Source: Burkholderiales bacterium RIFCSPHIGHO2_12_FULL_61_11 (lineage in GTDB: Bacteria > Pseudomonadota > Gammaproteobacteria > Burkholderiales > Burkholderiaceae_C). From it: a stretch of 6,510 bases of DNA. Location of the stretch: NCBI GenBank assembly GCA_001770785.1, contig MERZ01000261.1, forward strand, positions 26,069 to 32,578, read 5' to 3'. Position 1 is the stretch's first letter. Every line of letters starts with the position of its first letter. Of the stretch, positions 3,906 through 6,510 are shown one piece after another. The translations under genes were made by a program, and so were the position numbers. Below the pieces are notes generated by a model that was not told the DNA's origin, did no database searches, and saw nothing but the letters and a program-made list of their open reading frames with translations.

Positions 3906-6510
3906 ATGGCCAAATCGCCCAACCTCACGCGACCATCCGCTCACGCTTTCGCCGCCACGCTGAAAACCTTCAAGACTTCCTCGGGCAAGACCGGCCAGTT
4001 TTATTCCCTGCCCGCACTGACCAGGCAGTTTCCCAAGGTCGCGCGTCTGCCGATTTCCCTGCGCATCGTGCTCGAATCGGTGCTGCGCAACTGCGATGGC
4101 AAAAAAGTCACGGCAGCGCATGTCGGCGAGCTGGCCAACTGGCTGCCCAACGCCGCCCGCACCGAGGAAATCCCGTTTGTCGTATCGCGCGTGGTGCTGC
4201 AGGACTTTACTGGCGTGCCACTGCTGGTCGACCTGGCCGCAATGCGAAGCGCGGCCGCGCGGCTCGGTAAAAATCCGAAACTGATTGAGCCGCTGGTGCC
4301 GGTGGACCTGGTGGTGGATCACTCCGTGATGGTTGATTACTACGGCAAGAAAAATTCGTTTGATTTGAACATGAAGCTCGAATTCCAGCGCAACCGCGAG
4401 CGCTACGAGTTCATGAAATGGGGCATGCAGGCCTTTGACACGTTTCGCGTGGTGCCGCCGGGCTTTGGCATCGTGCATCAGATCAATCTGGAATACCTGG
4501 CGCGCGGTGTCCACAAGCGCAAAAACGGCGCTGCTGACATTTACTACCCCGACACGCTGGTCGGCACCGATAGCCACACCACCATGATCAACGGCATCGG
4601 CGTGGTCGGCTGGGGCGTCGGCGGCATTGAAGCCGAGGCCGCCATGCTGGGCCAGCCGGTTTACCTGCTGACGCCCGACGTGGTGGGTGTTGAGCTGAGC
4701 GGCCGGCTGCGCGAGGGCGTTACCGCCACCGATCTGGTGCTGCGCGTAACTGAAACCTTGCGCCGTGAAAAAGTGGTGGGCAAGTTTGTCGAGTTTTTTG
4801 GCGAGGGCACGCGCTCCCTGGGCGTGCCCGACCGCGCCACCATCGGCAACATGGCGCCCGAATATGGTGCCACCATGGGTTTGTTTCCGGTCGACGAAAA
4901 GACGATTGACTACTTCAGGGGCACCGGCCGAACCAACGCGGAGATCGAGGCCTTTGAAGCTTACTTCCGGGCGCAGGGCCTGTTCGGCGTGGCCAAGGCG
5001 GGCGAGATTGACTACTCGCAGGTGGTCCGGCTTGACCTGGGCGATGTCACGCCCAGCCTGGCCGGCCCCAAGCGGCCGCAAGACCGCATCGAACTGGGCC
5101 AGGTGGCCAGCCAGTTCAGCGCGCTGTTCAGCAAGCCCAATGCCGAGAACGGTTTTAACCAGAGCGCCGAGCGGCTGGGGCAGCGCTACCCGGTGAACTG
5201 CGGCGCGGGAGAGTCGGCGGGCGAGGCGCCGCCGCTGGCGCCAGGCGCGAAGCGTGACGTGGAGGAGATGGTCAGCAACCGGCCCGCGCTGGCGGCGGTG
5301 GGCGGCCCCTCTTCGGTGGTGTGCGACATCAAGGCTAAGGCGAAACCGGCGCTCACCGTGGGCAACGGCGACGTGCTGATCGCCGCCATTACCAGTTGCA
5401 CCAACACCTCCAACCCCAGCGTGCTGCTGGGCGCCGGGCTGCTGGCCAAAAAAGCGGTGGAGGCGGGCCTCAAGGTCGCGCCGCATATCAAGACCTCATT
5501 GGCACCGGGTTCGCGCATCGTGACCGAATACCTCACGCAAACTGGCTTGCTGCCGTATCTTGAGAAGCTGGGCTTTGCGCTGGCCGGCTATGGCTGCACC
5601 ACCTGCATCGGCAACTCGGGCGACCTGACGCCCGAGATCAACGAGGTTATCAACAGGAGCGATCTCGTGTGCGCCGCGGTGCTGTCGGGCAATCGCAATT
5701 TCGAAGCGCGCATTCATCCCAATATCAAGGCCAACTTTTTGGCCAGCCCGCCGCTGGTGGTGGCCTATGCCTTGGCCGGTACGGTGCTGCGCGACCTGAT
5801 GACCGAGCCGCTGGGCAAGGGCAAAGGCGGCAAGGCCGTTTATCTGGGCGACATCTGGCCCAGCAGCCAAGAGATTGAAAAGCTCATGAAGCACGCCATG
5901 AATGGCAAGGCGTTCCGGGCCAACTACGCCAAGATCAAGACCGAGCCAGGCAAGCTCTGGGAAAAGATCAAGGGGGTGAGCGGAACCGCCTACACGTGGC
6001 CCGCCAGCACCTACATTGCCGAGCCGCCCTTCTTCGAGCATTTTGCTATGGAAATGGAAGCTCCTGCCGCAAGCGGGACGGCCACCATTGGAACAAATGA
6101 TGCAAATTCCGTGAAAGGAGCACGCATCATGGCGCTGTTTGGCGACTCCATCACCACTGACCATATCTCGCCAGCGGGCGCCATCCAGGCCAGCTCGCCC
6201 GCGGGCCTGTGGCTGCAGGCGCATGGCGTGCAAAAGGCTGACTTCAACAGCTACGGCGCGCGTCGCGGCAACCACGACGTGATGATGCGCGGCACTTTTG
6301 CCAATGTGCGCATCAAGAACCTCATGGTTCCACCCGACAAGGACGGCTCGCGCGAAGAGGGCGGTGTCACGCTGTTTCACCCCACGCACCGCACGACAGA
6401 AAGCGTGATCGAGAAAATGCCGATTTACGACGCCGCCATGAAGTACCTGGAAGAAGGCACGCCCACGATGATTTTTGCGGGCGAGGAATACGGCACCGGA
6501 TCGAGCCGCG
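3906..6510 (+). CDS. acnA: Aconitate hydratase A (aconitase), 3' end outside window
   Basis: AcnA interconverts citrate and isocitrate through cis-aconitate in the cytosolic TCA/glyoxylate pathway, using a [4Fe-4S] cluster. The frame is open from ATG 3906 (strong AAAGGAG) to the edge: 868 complete codons with no stop or frameshift. Domain order is the AcnA/IRP type: QDFTGVP and VDHSV, then DSHTTM (D222-H224), [17 protein letters not shown] and [16 protein letters not shown] [11 protein letters not shown] (from S384). The cluster ligands are SCTNTS (C498) and GCTTC (C564, C567), with the same 66- and 3-residue spacing as in the E. coli enzyme. The swivel domain follows with [13 protein letters not shown] (G746-G758), SYGARRGNH and GTGSSR at the right edge; only the last part of this domain is missing. 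The chain is longer than E. coli AcnA, mainly through an insertion at about 405-480 and smaller ones before GDSITTDH and before YDAAMKY. AcnB is excluded by the domain order. Confidence 0.98.
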   Translation, partial: MAKSPNLTRPSAHAFAATLKTFKTSSGKTGQFYSLPALTRQFPKVARLPISLRIVLESVLRNCDGKKVTAAHVGELANWLPNAARTEEIPFVVSRVVLQDFTGVPLLVDLAAMRSAAARLGKNPKLIEPLVPVDLVVDHSVMVDYYGKKNSFDLNMKLEFQRNRERYEFMKWGMQAFDTFRVVPPGFGIVHQINLEYLARGVHKRKNGAADIYYPDTLVGTDSHTTMINGIGVVGWGVGGIEAEAAMLGQPVYLLTPDVVGVELSGRLREGVTATDLVLRVTETLRREKVVGKFVEFFGEGTRSLGVPDRATIGNMAPEYGATMGLFPVDEKTIDYFRGTGRTNAEIEAFEAYFRAQGLFGVAKAGEIDYSQVVRLDLGDVTPSLAGPKRPQDRIELGQVASQFSALFSKPNAENGFNQSAERLGQRYPVNCGAGESAGEAPPLAPGAKRDVEEMVSNRPALAAVGGPSSVVCDIKAKAKPALTVGNGDVLIAAITSCTNTSNPSVLLGAGLLAKKAVEAGLKVAPHIKTSLAPGSRIVTEYLTQTGLLPYLEKLGFALAGYGCTTCIGNSGDLTPEINEVINRSDLVCAAVLSGNRNFEARIHPNIKANFLASPPLVVAYALAGTVLRDLMTEPLGKGKGGKAVYLGDIWPSSQEIEKLMKHAMNGKAFRANYAKIKTEPGKLWEKIKGVSGTAYTWPASTYIAEPPFFEHFAMEMEAPAASGTATIGTNDANSVKGARIMALFGDSITTDHISPAGAIQASSPAGLWLQAHGVQKADFNSYGARRGNHDVMMRGTFANVRIKNLMVPPDKDGSREEGGVTLFHPTHRTTESVIEKMPIYDAAMKYLEEGTPTMIFAGEEYGTGSSR

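Noticed and set aside
3626..4270. 214-codon plus-strand frame running from the intergenic region into acnA
   Set aside because: It lacks a ribosome binding site, overlaps the first 365 bases of acnA in another frame, and its product is Arg/Ala/Ser-rich without family features.
3789..5486. 565-codon open frame on the minus strand opposite acnA
   Set aside because: The translation is rich in His, Arg and Gln, as expected for the reverse of a GC-rich conserved gene. AcnA motifs on the plus strand account for the sequence fully.
5496..6389. 297-codon open frame on the minus strand opposite the 3' part of acnA
   Set aside because: It overlaps the conserved cluster-binding and swivel-domain motifs of AcnA and shows no recognisable domain.
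1..6510. CRISPR array, tRNA/rRNA genes, insertion sequence or phage remnants
   Set aside because: No spaced direct repeats of 20-40 bases, no cloverleaf or rRNA signature, no terminal inverted repeats with a transposase, and no phage-type proteins were found on either strand.

Overview
This 6510-base window is GC-rich (roughly 60%) bacterial chromosome. It most resembles a betaproteobacterium of the Comamonadaceae/Burkholderiales type (Polaromonas- or Rhodoferax-like). This rests on the codon use, the style of the DUF349 protein and the AcnA variant. It is inferred from recall of those families, not from a database search.

Layout, left to right. (1) Bases 1-1932, plus strand: the 3' part of a large DUF349-repeat protein, cut by the left edge. 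(2) Bases 1933-2075: a convergent intergenic gap holding a three-copy heptamer repeat and a GC-rich palindromic hairpin. (3) Bases 2076-3526, minus strand: a compact three-gene operon transcribed right to left. It encodes a single-domain rhodanese with an extra N-terminal Cys-x3-Cys motif, a DUF302 protein, and a small one-helix membrane protein with a C-terminal SHOCT motif. (4) Bases 3527-3905: a 379-base divergent intergenic region that must carry the leaders of both the rhodanese operon and acnA. (5) Bases 3906-6510, plus strand: aconitase A (acnA), cut by the right edge.

How the genes fit together. AcnA is the housekeeping TCA-cycle citrate/isocitrate isomerase with a [4Fe-4S] cluster. 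The rhodanese-DUF302-SHOCT cluster is the accessory-looking part. A sulfurtransferase-fold protein, a DUF302 protein with two conserved cysteines and a small membrane-anchored SHOCT protein look like a sulfane-sulfur or thiol-handling unit at the membrane, but that joint function is inference. The DUF349 protein has no assigned biochemical role that I can state.

No tRNA, rRNA, CRISPR array, insertion sequence, phage gene or toxin-antitoxin gene was seen. The points most worth a second look are the rhodanese operon and its upstream inverted repeat, the in-frame insertions in AcnA relative to the E. coli enzyme, and the repeat and palindrome cluster at 1982-2042.
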